Positions 1 through 7,607 of a stretch of DNA of 35,869 bases are shown piece by piece. The translations under genes and the position numbers were made by a program. The stretch is taken from NCBI GenBank assembly GCA_028724545.1, contig JAQYCU010000075.1, positions 1 to 35,869 on the forward strand, in the 5' to 3' direction. Origin of the DNA: a bacterium. Its GTDB lineage: Bacteria > Bacillota > Clostridia > Lachnospirales > Lachnospiraceae. Numbering within the stretch: position 1 is the stretch's first letter; the number at the start of each line of letters is the position of its first letter. The notes under the pieces are model-generated. The model searched no databases, was not told the origin of the DNA, and saw only the letters and a program-made list of their open reading frames with translations.

Positions 1-86
1 CGTACCAGTTCGTCCGTTGTTTCAATGGAACCAGCCAGATTTGTTTTGCCCAAAAGCATCCCTCCCTGCATGTCAGGGGATAACAT
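1..86 (-). CDS. Possible 5' end of an unrecognised gene, cut by the window edge
   Basis: Reading leftward from an ATG at base 86, 28 codons stay open to the window edge. The peptide starts MLSPDMQGGMLLGKTNLAGS and has normal-looking composition. An in-frame stop lies 11 codons upstream of the ATG, so the ORF cannot begin much further out. An AAGGGG stretch sits about 13 bases before the ATG, which is long for a ribosome site. A possible minus-strand promoter lies at 240-268. I do not recognise the family. A chance ORF is possible because only 28 codons are visible. Confidence 0.33.
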   Translation of the reverse strand, partial: MLSPDMQGGMLLGKTNLAGSIETTDELV

Positions 87-239
87 GAGCAGTTTTATCC
101 CCTTTTTTGGAATGAAAATTTATTTTAGAAATAAAAGCAGAGAAAAAATAAACTCCGGATACGTATCAGAGGGCGAAAATGCCGTTACCGGAAAGTCCGG
201 TATCATTGCATGCAAATAAATAACATCTGCTTCAAATAG

Positions 240-268
240 AATATATCATAACATATGTTAAAAAACAA
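240..268 (-). promoter_or_regulatory. Possible leftward promoter with a palindrome in the spacer
   Basis: On the minus strand, TTGTTT (263-268) and TATATT (240-245) are separated by 17 bases. The spacer contains a perfect 12-base palindrome, TAACATATGTTA (249-260), which could be an operator. It would drive the partial leftward ORF at the window edge. The -35 match is weak and the region is AT-rich, so this is tentative. Confidence 0.3.
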
Positions 269-397
269 TAGGGCAAAGTTGCCAATTATGCAGGGGTGCA
301 TTTAGCAAAATTCAATGAACTAAGCCAGAGCAGCTGTCTTTTTGGAAAGGGGATTTTTGTAAAAAGTGCTGTTTTTGGACAGTGCTTTTTGGAGATG

Positions 398-461
398 TTT
401 CCAGATGGTGTACCCGTCAGCACGTTTCGTCAGCTTTTCCAGATGGTGTTCCCGTCAGCAC
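398..461. repeat. Tandem repeat, period 38, two copies
   Basis: A 26-base segment at 398-423 recurs at 436-461 with a single mismatch (A to T in the middle). The start-to-start distance is 38 bases. No convincing gene covers it. The rest of 87-397 shows nothing further that I can name. Confidence 0.85.
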
Positions 462-588
462 AGGACTCCGTTTTCTATCAAGGTCACGCTCTCGCTGCGC
501 AAACTACGCAGCAGTACATAGTATCCTGAAAAACAGGATACAAGTACTGGCGAGTTTGTAAGCACCCTTTTATAGAAAAGGAGTCCTG
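461..588. repeat. Long imperfect palindrome (nested hairpins) in noncoding DNA
   Basis: Outer arms 461-478 and 572-588 are inverted copies with one indel (CAGGACTCC..TTTTCTAT). Inside is a strong hairpin, GTATCCTG (521-528) / CAGGATAC (534-541), with a five-A loop, flanked by AGTAC (513-517) / GTACT (544-548). A smaller GCTGCG / CGCAGC hairpin lies near 494-512. The whole unit could fold into a cruciform or a structured RNA. It resembles a miniature repetitive element or a REP-like palindrome, but its copy number in the genome cannot be judged here. Confidence 0.7.
479..514. repeat. 36-bp direct repeat, copy 1
   Basis: Bases 479-514 match 673-708 at 34 of 36 positions (differences at 484 and 500). 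The shared block contains the small GCTGCG..CGCAGC hairpin. It is part of the larger palindrome at 461-588. Confidence 0.85.
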
Positions 589-672
589 CACTGCCGGGCA
601 ATCCAGGCTATTGACAAAAACTATTTTAAAATCCTGCCTATGTAGTGACATAGCAGCAACCGACATTATTTA

Positions 673-734
673 CAAGGGCACGCTCTCGCTGTGCAAACTA
701 CGCAGCAGCCACACTGTTTCCAAGCGAGAGCGTG
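673..734. repeat. 36-bp direct repeat copy 2, with its own hairpin
   Basis: Bases 673-708 repeat 479-514. This copy lies within a second hairpin whose 12-base arms are perfect: CACGCTCTCGCT (679-690) and its complement (723-734). The stem is too long and its loop too large for a simple terminator, and no T-run follows. Confidence 0.8.
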
Positions 735-801
735 TTGCTGAAGGAAAGTCTGTTTTTATCACATGCTCCTTAAAAGCACAGCAGCAGAACAACTCTTTTC
801 C

Positions 802-830
802 TTGTGAGAATGCATAAAATGTGCTATCCT
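802..830 (+). promoter_or_regulatory. Weak candidate promoter for flagellin
   Basis: TTGTGA (802-807) and TATCCT (825-830) are 17 bases apart, each matching the vegetative consensus at four of six positions. I looked for a sigma-28 motif (TAAA-N15-GCCGATAA), which is usual for flagellin genes, and found no good match. This is therefore only a tentative placement. Confidence 0.28.
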
Positions 831-881
831 AAAAGGTAAGGAGTCAAAAAAACTAGGAAGAATTTGTTTCAGGGAGGAAGC

Positions 882-2831
882 ATGATTATTCAGCATAACA
901 TTTCAGCCGTTGCTGCATCAGGACAGGAAAAAATCAATCAAAAAACAAAACTAAAATGTTTAGAAAAACTGAATAGTGGCTATAAAGTAAATCGTTCTGC
1001 TGATGATGCAGCCGGATTATCGATTTCCGAAAGTATGCGTGCGCAGATACGTGGCTTGGACCAGTCTGTCAGAAATATAGAGGATGGTGTCAGTTATGTG
1101 CAGGTGGCAGACGGAGCATTGTCGGAAGTGCATGATATTCTGCACCGTATCAGAGAATTGTCTGTGCAGTCCGTTAATGATACCAATACAAATGAAGACA
1201 GAGAAAATATTGATAAAGAGGTGCAGGCACTAAAGAAAGAAGTAGATAAGATTTTTGAAACGACAGAGTTCAATACAATTAAAATCTGGGATACCAAAAC
1301 AAATGACAGAGTGCAAATCGGTACCGTAAAGCAACAGGCAGCGAAGCTTATTAATTATGGAACACAGGGGTTTTCGCTGACCGAGAAAAACAAAGGTGCC
1401 ATTGCATATAACGGATATCAGATTGAAGTGCAGGGAACAGATGAAAACGATTTGGACAGTTATGGTTTTAAAGTGACGTGGGAAGGATGGAATAAGCAGA
1501 AATATTCCACGGAATTAGTCAGCTGGAAAGATGTCGGTACAGGAAGTTTTTCGATGAAAATTTCGGATTATATAGATACAGTGGCACATCCTGAACTGGA
1601 AGGTATAGATTTCAAACTAGGCTGGAATACAGCAGAAACGGCGACGATAGAAGATATTGCAAAGGCTGTGGATAAGGTATATTATTCTAACTCGCAGTCT
1701 TCCAGCGAATATATTTCTACGAAAAAAGATGTATCGGGTGTCAGTTTTTCAATTACGACCAATTTTCTGTCAGAACTTGCCAGTGACCGAAATGTAGAAC
1801 AATACGATACGGACTGGATAGAGCCAAAGGTGAGTGGAACAACCAATGTTGCGACGCAGCCTAAGTATACCAATACAGCAGAAGATACAGGATGGCAGAT
1901 TAAGTTTACTATGAAAAATATAGGAACTGTAACGGCAACTTCAAATGATGTTCAATATTATTGCCCTTATTCAGATGAAGAGGAAAATTTATGGTGGAGA
2001 TGGGTAAAATATAGTGATGGAACACGAGACAAGTCTACTCTGATTCATACTCCTGACAAGGGTGCGTCAGGAACGCTTCTTGGGGTGACGGATTGTATTA
2101 CGGATTCTGCCGGAAATGGAGATTCCATTACAAAAAATTCAAAACACGGTGGTACGATTATTGTATCCTTTAATATTAAGCCGGATAGTGGCTCTTTCAA
2201 TTATAATGGAAGAACTGGTAATTCAATAGGAAATATGACGATGTGTCTTGATGTATCAAAAACGGATACGGAAGATACCATTATGGCAAAACTGAGTCAG
2301 GCATTAGGAAAAAATTCCGTTATAGATGCTTACGAAGGAAATGAAACTACAAATAAAGCGAGCAGGACACGGGAATATATTTATGCTGGAAAAGAAAGGA
2401 CAAATATGATAGATGTGCCGGTTTATAAGGCAGCTCATAATGTTGTGATTCAGGCGGGGGCAAATTCGCATCGGGGAATCCATATCCGGTATGATTCGTT
2501 ACGGACGAAAAATCTGGGGTTGGAAGATACCAATGTACTGACAAGCAAAACAGCAACAAAAGCGATTGCGCAGGTGGACCATGCAGAGGAGATTGTTTCT
2601 GGACAGCGTAGCAAATTTGGCGCGTATCAGAACAGAATGGAGCATGCAGCTATGGCAAATGCCAATACTTCCGAAAATCTGCAAATATCGGAAAGTAAGA
2701 TTCGGGATGCTGATATGGCAGACGAAGCAGTTGCTCTGGCAACGGCAGATATTCTGGCGCAGGCGTCACAGTCAATGATTGTGCAGGCGAACAGCAGCCA
2801 AAAGGGGATTTTGGAACTGCTAAAAATGTAA
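882..2831 (+). CDS. fliC: Flagellin with a large variable central domain
   Basis: This is the flagellar filament subunit, exported through the flagellar type III apparatus and polymerised outside the cell. The start at 882 is chosen because GGGAGG lies just upstream and the product then begins MIIQHNISAV, the canonical flagellin start. Residues 1 to about 140 form the conserved D0/D1 helices, with RSADDAAGLSISESMRAQIR clearly visible. The last ~130 residues form the matching C-terminal helices, ending QANSSQKGILELLKM. Between them lies a ~370-residue variable region, unlike short Firmicute flagellins of about 270 residues, giving 649 residues in total. A cysteine sits in the N-terminal D0 helix (KLKCLEKLNS), where a small residue is more usual. 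No other flagellar gene is visible nearby. Confidence 0.95.
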   Translation: MIIQHNISAVAASGQEKINQKTKLKCLEKLNSGYKVNRSADDAAGLSISESMRAQIRGLDQSVRNIEDGVSYVQVADGALSEVHDILHRIRELSVQSVNDTNTNEDRENIDKEVQALKKEVDKIFETTEFNTIKIWDTKTNDRVQIGTVKQQAAKLINYGTQGFSLTEKNKGAIAYNGYQIEVQGTDENDLDSYGFKVTWEGWNKQKYSTELVSWKDVGTGSFSMKISDYIDTVAHPELEGIDFKLGWNTAETATIEDIAKAVDKVYYSNSQSSSEYISTKKDVSGVSFSITTNFLSELASDRNVEQYDTDWIEPKVSGTTNVATQPKYTNTAEDTGWQIKFTMKNIGTVTATSNDVQYYCPYSDEEENLWWRWVKYSDGTRDKSTLIHTPDKGASGTLLGVTDCITDSAGNGDSITKNSKHGGTIIVSFNIKPDSGSFNYNGRTGNSIGNMTMCLDVSKTDTEDTIMAKLSQALGKNSVIDAYEGNETTNKASRTREYIYAGKERTNMIDVPVYKAAHNVVIQAGANSHRGIHIRYDSLRTKNLGLEDTNVLTSKTATKAIAQVDHAEEIVSGQRSKFGAYQNRMEHAAMANANTSENLQISESKIRDADMADEAVALATADILAQASQSMIVQANSSQKGILELLKM

Positions 2832-2862
2832 TGAAGGGAAAAGCCAAATAAGAATAAAAAAG

Positions 2863-2960
2863 CAAAGCCAAGCAAGACAGAAAGAAATAAAAAGTAAAGC
2901 CAAGCAAGACAGAAAGAAATAAAAAGTAAAGCGAAAAAAGACAAAAAGAAATAAGAAATA
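2863..2960. repeat. Purine-rich tandem repeat, period 32, about three copies
   Basis: The unit starts with AAAGCCAAGCAAGACAG. Copies begin at 2864, 2896 and 2928, exactly 32 bases apart. The first two are nearly identical and the third is degenerate. It occupies the gap between flagellin and the small membrane ORF and has no evident coding role. Confidence 0.9.
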
Positions 2961-3002
2961 AGAACAAAATATAGTAACAAATTAGAAGGGAGGTTGAAAA
3001 GT

Positions 3003-3113
3003 ATGGCATTAATAGCAGGAGTAATCGGCATTGTAGTTGTTGCAGTAGTAGTTGTCGTGGCAGCAACAGTAGCAGTTATTGCCGGAGTCAAAGATACGTT
3101 AAAAGATGAATAA
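3003..3113 (+). CDS. 36-residue single-pass membrane peptide
   Basis: A short ORF has a strong ribosome site, GGGAGG (2988-2993), nine bases before the ATG. The peptide begins MALIAGVIGIVVVAVVVVV and ends VKDTLKDE. One hydrophobic helix made almost wholly of valine, alanine and isoleucine fills residues 2-28, followed by a short charged tail. It lies between flagellin and aroD with no terminator seen on either side, so it may share a transcript with them. I do not recognise a family. The good ribosome site, clean stop and amphipathic end favour a real small protein, but low-complexity codon runs could produce it by chance. Confidence 0.6.
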   Translation: MALIAGVIGIVVVAVVVVVAATVAVIAGVKDTLKDE

Positions 3114-3154
3114 TTTCTAAGACTTGACAAAATGCAGGAGAAATGAGGAAAACT

Positions 3155-3970
3155 ATGGTTCAGGTAAAATCATTGCAGATAGGGACAGGTATGCCTAAAA
3201 TTTGTGTCCCTATTGTAGGAGAAACACAGGAACAGATATTAGAACAGGCACAAGACATACTGCAGGCATCCGTTGATTTAACAGAATGGCGTGTCGATTA
3301 TTATGAAGATGTGGCTGATTTGGATAAAGTGCTGGAAACAGCAAGTCTGTTGCAGAGTATATTAGGAAAAATCCCTCTTTTGTTTACGTTTAGAACGGCA
3401 AAAGAAGGTGGCGAACGTGCGATTTCCTTTACAGAATATAAAATTCTGCTGGAACATATTGCTGACAGTGGCTTCGTTGATATGATTGATGTTGAGATGT
3501 TCCGTGGATATGACGCAGCAGAAGAAAATGTAAAAGAGTGGAAATCAACAGATGCCTGCAATAAAAAAGTAAAGGCTCTGGTTGAAAAAATATCGCAAAA
3601 AGTTGTCGTTATCGGTTCCTATCATGATTTTGAAAAAACACCTTCGCAGGAAGAAATCGTAAGAAGACTGCTTTTTATGGATGGTATGAATGCTGCGATT
3701 CCGAAAATGGCTGTTATGCCACAGGAGAGAGAGGACGTGTTCCGGCTGATGACAGCAACTTCCCTGGCTGACAGATTGTTGCCGGAAAAACCGGTTATTA
3801 CAATGTCGATGGGAGCAATGGGAGTGGTAAGCCGTCTGGCAGGAGAAACATTTGGCTCTGCTGTCACATTTGGCTGTATGGGAAAAGCGAGTGCGCCGGG
3901 ACAGATAGAAGTGGAACGTCTGCGTGCCGGGCTGGAACTTTTGCATATAGAAGATAGGAGAGAATCATGA
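3155..3970 (+). CDS. aroD: 3-dehydroquinate dehydratase, type I
   Basis: Converts 3-dehydroquinate to 3-dehydroshikimate, the third step of the shikimate pathway, by a Schiff-base mechanism. With the start at 3155 (271 residues) the catalytic pair is His157 in GSYHDF and Lys184 in IPKMAVMP. The substrate-contact segments EWRVD (44-48), FTFRT (78-81) and the closing SRLAGETFGSAVTFG are also present. An ATG at 3143 is possible, but its only ribosome-like sequence is two bases away; GAGGAA before 3155 fits better. The stop overlaps the aroK start (ATGA), so the two genes are translationally coupled. The small membrane ORF lies 41 bases upstream. Confidence 0.95.
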   Translation: MVQVKSLQIGTGMPKICVPIVGETQEQILEQAQDILQASVDLTEWRVDYYEDVADLDKVLETASLLQSILGKIPLLFTFRTAKEGGERAISFTEYKILLEHIADSGFVDMIDVEMFRGYDAAEENVKEWKSTDACNKKVKALVEKISQKVVVIGSYHDFEKTPSQEEIVRRLLFMDGMNAAIPKMAVMPQEREDVFRLMTATSLADRLLPEKPVITMSMGAMGVVSRLAGETFGSAVTFGCMGKASAPGQIEVERLRAGLELLHIEDRRES

Positions 3971-4488
3971 AATTAACAAAACACATATTTTTAATTGGTT
4001 TTATGGGTGTAGGAAAAACAAGTACGTCCAGAGAACTCAGCAAAAAACTACAGGTAGCAGAAACAGATACCGATGCAATGATTGTTGAGCGTGAGCAAAG
4101 GAGTATCGCAAAAATATTTGAAGAGTCTGGTGAAGCATATTTTCGCTCTGTGGAAACCGGGATGTTAGATGAGTTAGCACAGGAGAGTCCTTGTATTGTT
4201 TCCTGTGGTGGTGGTATGGCGATGAGGGATGAAAATGTCCGGAAAATGAAAGAGAGTGGAACTGTTATTTTTCTGACGGCAACACCGGAAACTATTTATG
4301 AGCATGTAAAAGACAGTACGGACAGGCCATTGTTAAATGGCAATATGAATGTGCCATATATACAGAAACTGATGGAGCAGCGTGAGCCGAAATACAGTGC
4401 TGCAGCAGATATTTTTATTGCAACAGATGGAAACACGCCGGATGAAGTAGCAGATAAAATCATACAGGCACTGGAAGTAGAGGGCTAA
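3967..4488 (+). CDS. aroK: Shikimate kinase
   Basis: Phosphorylates shikimate with ATP, the fifth shikimate-pathway step, in the cytosol. The 173-residue size is normal. Visible features are the P-loop GFMGVGKT (11-18), the shikimate-binding Asp pair ETDTD (32-36), Arg60 in YFRSVE, the glycine triplet SCGGG (79-83) and the lid arginine in DRPLL (119-123). The start overlaps the aroD stop by four bases. No clear terminator follows. A separate promoter for efp lies about 120 bases downstream. Confidence 0.95.
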   Translation: MKLTKHIFLIGFMGVGKTSTSRELSKKLQVAETDTDAMIVEREQRSIAKIFEESGEAYFRSVETGMLDELAQESPCIVSCGGGMAMRDENVRKMKESGTVIFLTATPETIYEHVKDSTDRPLLNGNMNVPYIQKLMEQREPKYSAAADIFIATDGNTPDEVADKIIQALEVEG

Positions 4489-4606
4489 AAGTATCTACGG
4501 AGAGAAGCGAAAAAGGAAACAGCTTTTTATGGCAGGAAAGAGGCGTCCGTTTTCTATCGTAAAAAAATCATTTTTTGTATAGGGAAAAAGACAGTAACTT
4601 TCCTAC

Positions 4607-4635
4607 TTGAAAAGAGAGGAAAAATAAGGTAATAT
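4607..4635 (+). promoter_or_regulatory. Candidate vegetative promoter for efp
   Basis: TTGAAA (4607-4612) and TAATAT (4630-4635) are separated by 17 bases. The start codon of efp is about 70 bases further on. This gives efp transcription independent of the aro genes. Confidence 0.55.
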
Positions 4636-4708
4636 AGAATAAGGATTTTGTAAGTGCTGTATTCTGGAAATATAGTATTTTGCAATTACATTAAGGAGGA
4701 TTATAATC

Positions 4709-5263
4709 ATGGTATCAGCAGGAGATTTTAGAAACGGTTTAACGATTGAATTTGAAGGAAACGTATATCAGGTTATTGAGTTTCAGCATGTTAAGCCAGG
4801 TAAGGGTGCTGCTTTCGTAAGAACGAAGTTAAAGAACATCAAGAGTGGTGGTGTGGTAGAGAAAACATTCCGTCCAACAGAGAAATGTCCACAGGCACAT
4901 ATTGACCGTTCTGACATGCAGTATTTGTACAGTGATGATATGTACCATTTTATGAATACAGAGACATATGATCAGATTGATATGACAGCAGATCAGGTTG
5001 GCGATTCTTTGAAGTTTGTGAAAGAGAATGAGATGGTAAAAATGCTTTCACACAATGGCGAAGTATTTGCTATTGAGCCACCATTATTTGTAGAACTTGA
5101 AGTTACAGAAACAGAGCCAGGTTTCAAGGGTGATACTGCACAGGGTGCAAATAAGCCAGCTATCGTAGAAACTGGTGCACAGGTCAATGTACCACTCTTC
5201 GTAGAAACAGGAGATGTGATTCAGATTGATACACGTACAGGCGAATATCTTAAGAGAGTATAA
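4709..5263 (+). CDS. efp: Translation elongation factor P
   Basis: EF-P binds between the P and E sites of ribosomes stalled on proline runs and promotes peptide-bond formation. The protein is 184 residues, the usual length, with an N-terminal KOW-like domain and two OB-like domains. The tip loop reads [10 protein letters not shown], with Lys32 at the position that is post-translationally modified in many bacteria. The C-terminal signature [20 protein letters not shown] is intact. The ribosome site AAGGAGG lies eight bases before the ATG. efp next to the spoIIIA operon is a familiar Clostridia arrangement. Its strong preferred-codon use differs from the neighbouring genes. Confidence 0.97.
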   Translation: MVSAGDFRNGLTIEFEGNVYQVIEFQHVKPGKGAAFVRTKLKNIKSGGVVEKTFRPTEKCPQAHIDRSDMQYLYSDDMYHFMNTETYDQIDMTADQVGDSLKFVKENEMVKMLSHNGEVFAIEPPLFVELEVTETEPGFKGDTAQGANKPAIVETGAQVNVPLFVETGDVIQIDTRTGEYLKRV

Positions 5264-5310
5264 TTACGAGATACGAGCAGTAGTAAAATAAGAAATATAA
5301 TAAGATTTTA

Positions 5311-5356
5311 AGCCGGAGAGATATATCGGACAAGATATGCTTCTCCGGTTTTGTTT
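5311..5356 (+). terminator. Rho-independent terminator of efp
   Basis: The stem CCGGAGA (5313-5319) pairs with TCTCCGG (5342-5348), extended by A-T and G-T pairs, and is followed by TTTTGTTTT. Confidence 0.75.
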
Positions 5357-5525
5357 TATGATATTTTTTCGTTTTATTGTATTTTTGGCTTTGTGATATT
5401 TCAGATAAAAATGATAGGAATGAAAGTAAATCAAATAAAATTGTTTTGGCAGGATTTAAAAAAGAAGATTTAAAAATAGAGTTTTCCTATAAAAGATATT
5501 GTAAAAAAGTATTTTAGACAGTATG

Positions 5526-5558
5526 AAAGGGTGCCGCTGTTGCGGGACGGCACCCTTT
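5526..5558. repeat. Perfect 11-bp hairpin in the efp/aroE convergent gap
   Basis: AAAGGGTGCCG (5526-5536) pairs perfectly with CGGCACCCTTT (5548-5558) around an 11-base loop. Neither side has a strong T-run immediately after the stem, so it is a poor classical terminator, though it lies downstream of aroE on the minus strand. The gap 5264-5642 holds this, the efp terminator and another inverted repeat (5589-5620). No gene is visible in it. Confidence 0.7.
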
Positions 5559-5588
5559 CGAAAGAAAAACTCGAATGACGAAATATAC

Positions 5589-5620
5589 GTGACACATAAC
5601 GAATAACTAAAAAGTGTCAC
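5589..5620 (-). terminator. Possible weak hairpin after aroE
   Basis: GTGACAC (5589-5595) and GTGTCAC (5614-5620) form a 7-bp stem with an 18-base loop, starting 23 bases past the aroE stop on the minus strand. No T-run follows the stem. It may stabilise the 3' end or act together with the stronger hairpin at 5526-5558. Confidence 0.35.
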
Positions 5621-5642
5621 CTTCTATGATAAAGGTCATGCA

Positions 5643-6413
5643 TTACCTAATATCCTTAGCCTTGTAAATTGTCTGGTAAACTTCGTTGATTTTTGACTCG
5701 TCCAACTTTGTGTCAAGGAAAAATTCAACAGCATAGAGTGCTTGTGCTACAAGCATTTCCAGACCATTTACTCCAATCATATCCAGTTCTTTTGCCTGAG
5801 CTACTAATTTTGTTTCCAAAGGATTGTAAATCACATCAGCGACAGCACTACAATTTGGAAACTTTCTTAAATCAACCGGACTGGCATCACATTTTGGATA
5901 CATACCAACCGGACTAGTATTGGCAATAAACTCTGCGTCTGTGTGATGTGCAAAACATTCTTCATAAGTAATTGCAGATTCTGTCTTACGGATATCTACA
6001 ATAATGACTTCCCGGGCACCCATCTTTTTTAATACGGCAACCACTGCTTTGGAAGCACCACCATCACCTAATACAACACATTTCTTGCCTTCTACTGCTA
6101 TATTATGTTTTTTTAACATATACATAAATCCGGAGAAGTCAGTGTTATGACCACATAACTTTCCATCTTTATTAACAATTGTATTAACGGCTCCTATTGA
6201 TTTGGCGTTATCATCAATTTCGTCCAGATATGGAATAACATCCTGTTTATAAGGAATAGTAACATTAATTGCTTTAAATGTGTGTTCACTCATAAAAGAC
6301 TTAAATTCATCTCTGGAAAGAGGACATAAATCATAAGTATAATCTGCTAACATTTCATGAATATCTTTTGAATAACTATGTCCTAACTTTTCACCAATCA
6401 AACCGTATTCCAT
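5643..6413 (-). CDS. aroE: Shikimate dehydrogenase
   Basis: Reduces 3-dehydroshikimate to shikimate with NADPH, the step between AroD and AroK. The start at 6413 gives MEYGLIGEKLGHSYSK, which opens with the family's conserved substrate-binding segment, and has GAGG nine to ten bases upstream. The reading frame is open for 26 more codons upstream, but these look unlike the family. Visible sites are Lys56 in NVTIPYK, Asn90 and Asp92 in GHNTDFSG, the nucleotide loop GDGGAS (116-121), NTSPVGMYP and GLEMLVAQA. The length of 256 residues is slightly short, as in many Clostridia. It is transcribed away from the spoIIIA operon and converges on efp, so aroD, aroK and aroE are near each other but not in one operon. 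Confidence 0.95.
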   Translation of the reverse strand: MEYGLIGEKLGHSYSKDIHEMLADYTYDLCPLSRDEFKSFMSEHTFKAINVTIPYKQDVIPYLDEIDDNAKSIGAVNTIVNKDGKLCGHNTDFSGFMYMLKKHNIAVEGKKCVVLGDGGASKAVVAVLKKMGAREVIIVDIRKTESAITYEECFAHHTDAEFIANTSPVGMYPKCDASPVDLRKFPNCSAVADVIYNPLETKLVAQAKELDMIGVNGLEMLVAQALYAVEFFLDTKLDESKINEVYQTIYKAKDIR

Positions 6414-6479
6414 AACGGTATAACCTCTTTCCGACTCTGCAATACGATATATTGTAGAACCTTTTCTTATGCTACTTCT

Positions 6480-6508
6480 AATATAACGCATAACCTATAA
6501 AAAAGCAA
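6480..6508 (-). promoter_or_regulatory. Candidate vegetative promoter for aroE
   Basis: On the minus strand, TTGCTT (6503-6508) and TATATT (6480-6485) are separated by 17 bases, about 60 bases before the chosen aroE start. It lies back to back with the spoIIIA promoter. Confidence 0.45.
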
Positions 6509-6580
6509 GCATAAATTGCATAAAATTTCACATTATGTTGATTTTTGAAACGAGATAGCATTCTGGCAAAAAAAATGAGG

Positions 6581-6609
6581 GAATAATTCACTTGTCCTTT
6601 CATATATAT
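6581..6609 (+). promoter_or_regulatory. Likely sigma-E promoter of the spoIIIA operon
   Basis: GAATAATT (6581-6588) followed after 12 bases by CATATATAT (6601-6609) resembles the mother-cell sigma-E consensus (ATATT-like -35, CATACAAT-like -10). The spoIIIA operon is under sigma-E control in Bacillus subtilis. The -10 differs from consensus by a T in place of C. Confidence 0.55.
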
Positions 6610-6632
6610 GGAGTAGGGGAGGTGATAAAAGA

Positions 6633-7607
6633 GTGGAAAAAATAGGCAAAATTCTTGCTGTTGATGTCAGAAAAGTATTGTTTCAGTCCCAGCTTGAGTT
6701 TTTTAAATTGCAAGAAATCCGTTTGCGTGTGGATTCTCCTCTTTTAATAGTATATGAAGGGAAAGAACACTTTCTGGACAGGAAGGGAATGCTGACACAA
6801 AAAAAGGAGCAGGCATTTGTTGTTTCACATGAGCATGTGCAGGAAACGATGGAATACATAAGTAATTATTCGATGTATGCGTTTGCAGAAGAAATGAAGC
6901 AGGGATATATCACCATACGGGGTGGACATCGGATTGGAATTGCAGGAAAAATGATTTGGGAGCGTAATGGGCAAAAAAATTTAACACATATTTCGTGTCT
7001 GAATATTCGTCTGGCACATCAGGTAATAGGTTGTGCTGACAGGGTAATGCCATATTTGTTTGAAAAAAAGGATTTTTGCCATACGCTGATTATTTCGCCA
7101 CCGGGATGTGGAAAAACGACATTGCTGCGTGACCTCATTCGCCAGTTATCAGATGGCAGTTGTTATTGCACGGGAAAGACGGTGGGGGTTGTGGACGAAC
7201 GTTCCGAACTGGGAGCATGTTATCTGGGACAGCCTCAGAATGATTTGGGCTGCAGGACGGATATTCTGGATGCCTGTCCGAAAGCAGACGGAATGATGAT
7301 GCTGGTTCGTTCGATGGCACCCAAAATTATTGCCGTGGATGAAATTGGTTCCGGCAGGGATGTAGAGGCGATGGAGTATGTTATGAATTGTGGTGTCCGG
7401 CTGCTGGCAACCGTGCATGGAAATACCGTTGAGGAAATCAAGAATAAGCCGGTGCTTGGAAGGTTGGTAAGAGAAAGAATATTTCAGCGTTATATCGTGC
7501 TGATGCCGGATAAAACCGGTGGCATTCAGGCTGTTTTTGATGAACGGGGAACGATACTTCTGTCAGAAAGAAATATGAAAAAAGTATCGGAGCAAAAAGC
7601 ATGTTAA
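6633..7607 (+). CDS. spoIIIAA: Stage III sporulation protein AA, secretion-type ATPase
   Basis: This is the presumed motor of the SpoIIIA-SpoIIQ channel, acting on the mother-cell face of the engulfed forespore. The start is GTG at 6633, with GGGGAGGTGAT seven bases upstream. It has 324 residues. The P-loop reads SPPGCGKTTLLRD near residue 155, followed by VDERSELGA near 187 and a Walker B/Asp-box VDEIGSGRD near 235, as in PilT/VirB11-like secretion ATPases. The N-terminal ~140 residues carry the family's IRLRVDSPL and SMYAFAEEMKQGYITIRGGH segments. The stop overlaps spoIIIAB by seven bases. Confidence 0.96.
   Translation: MEKIGKILAVDVRKVLFQSQLEFFKLQEIRLRVDSPLLIVYEGKEHFLDRKGMLTQKKEQAFVVSHEHVQETMEYISNYSMYAFAEEMKQGYITIRGGHRIGIAGKMIWERNGQKNLTHISCLNIRLAHQVIGCADRVMPYLFEKKDFCHTLIISPPGCGKTTLLRDLIRQLSDGSCYCTGKTVGVVDERSELGACYLGQPQNDLGCRTDILDACPKADGMMMLVRSMAPKIIAVDEIGSGRDVEAMEYVMNCGVRLLATVHGNTVEEIKNKPVLGRLVRERIFQRYIVLMPDKTGGIQAVFDERGTILLSERNMKKVSEQKAC

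Noticed and set aside
296-529. 77-codon ORF on the plus strand in the repeat region
   Set aside because: It is built largely from the 38-bp repeat and the palindrome arms, has no ribosome site and has no protein-like pattern.
802-881. Sigma-28 promoter for flagellin
   Set aside because: No TAAA-N15-GCCGATAA-like pair was found by eye between 741 and 881.
2863-2960. CRISPR-like array
   Set aside because: The 32-bp units are directly adjacent without unique spacers, so this is a plain tandem repeat.
2627-3130. 167-codon minus-strand ORF opposite the flagellin end and small membrane ORF
   Set aside because: Its long Leu/Phe/Ser runs come from purine-rich repeats read backwards, and it overlaps a clear flagellin C-terminus.
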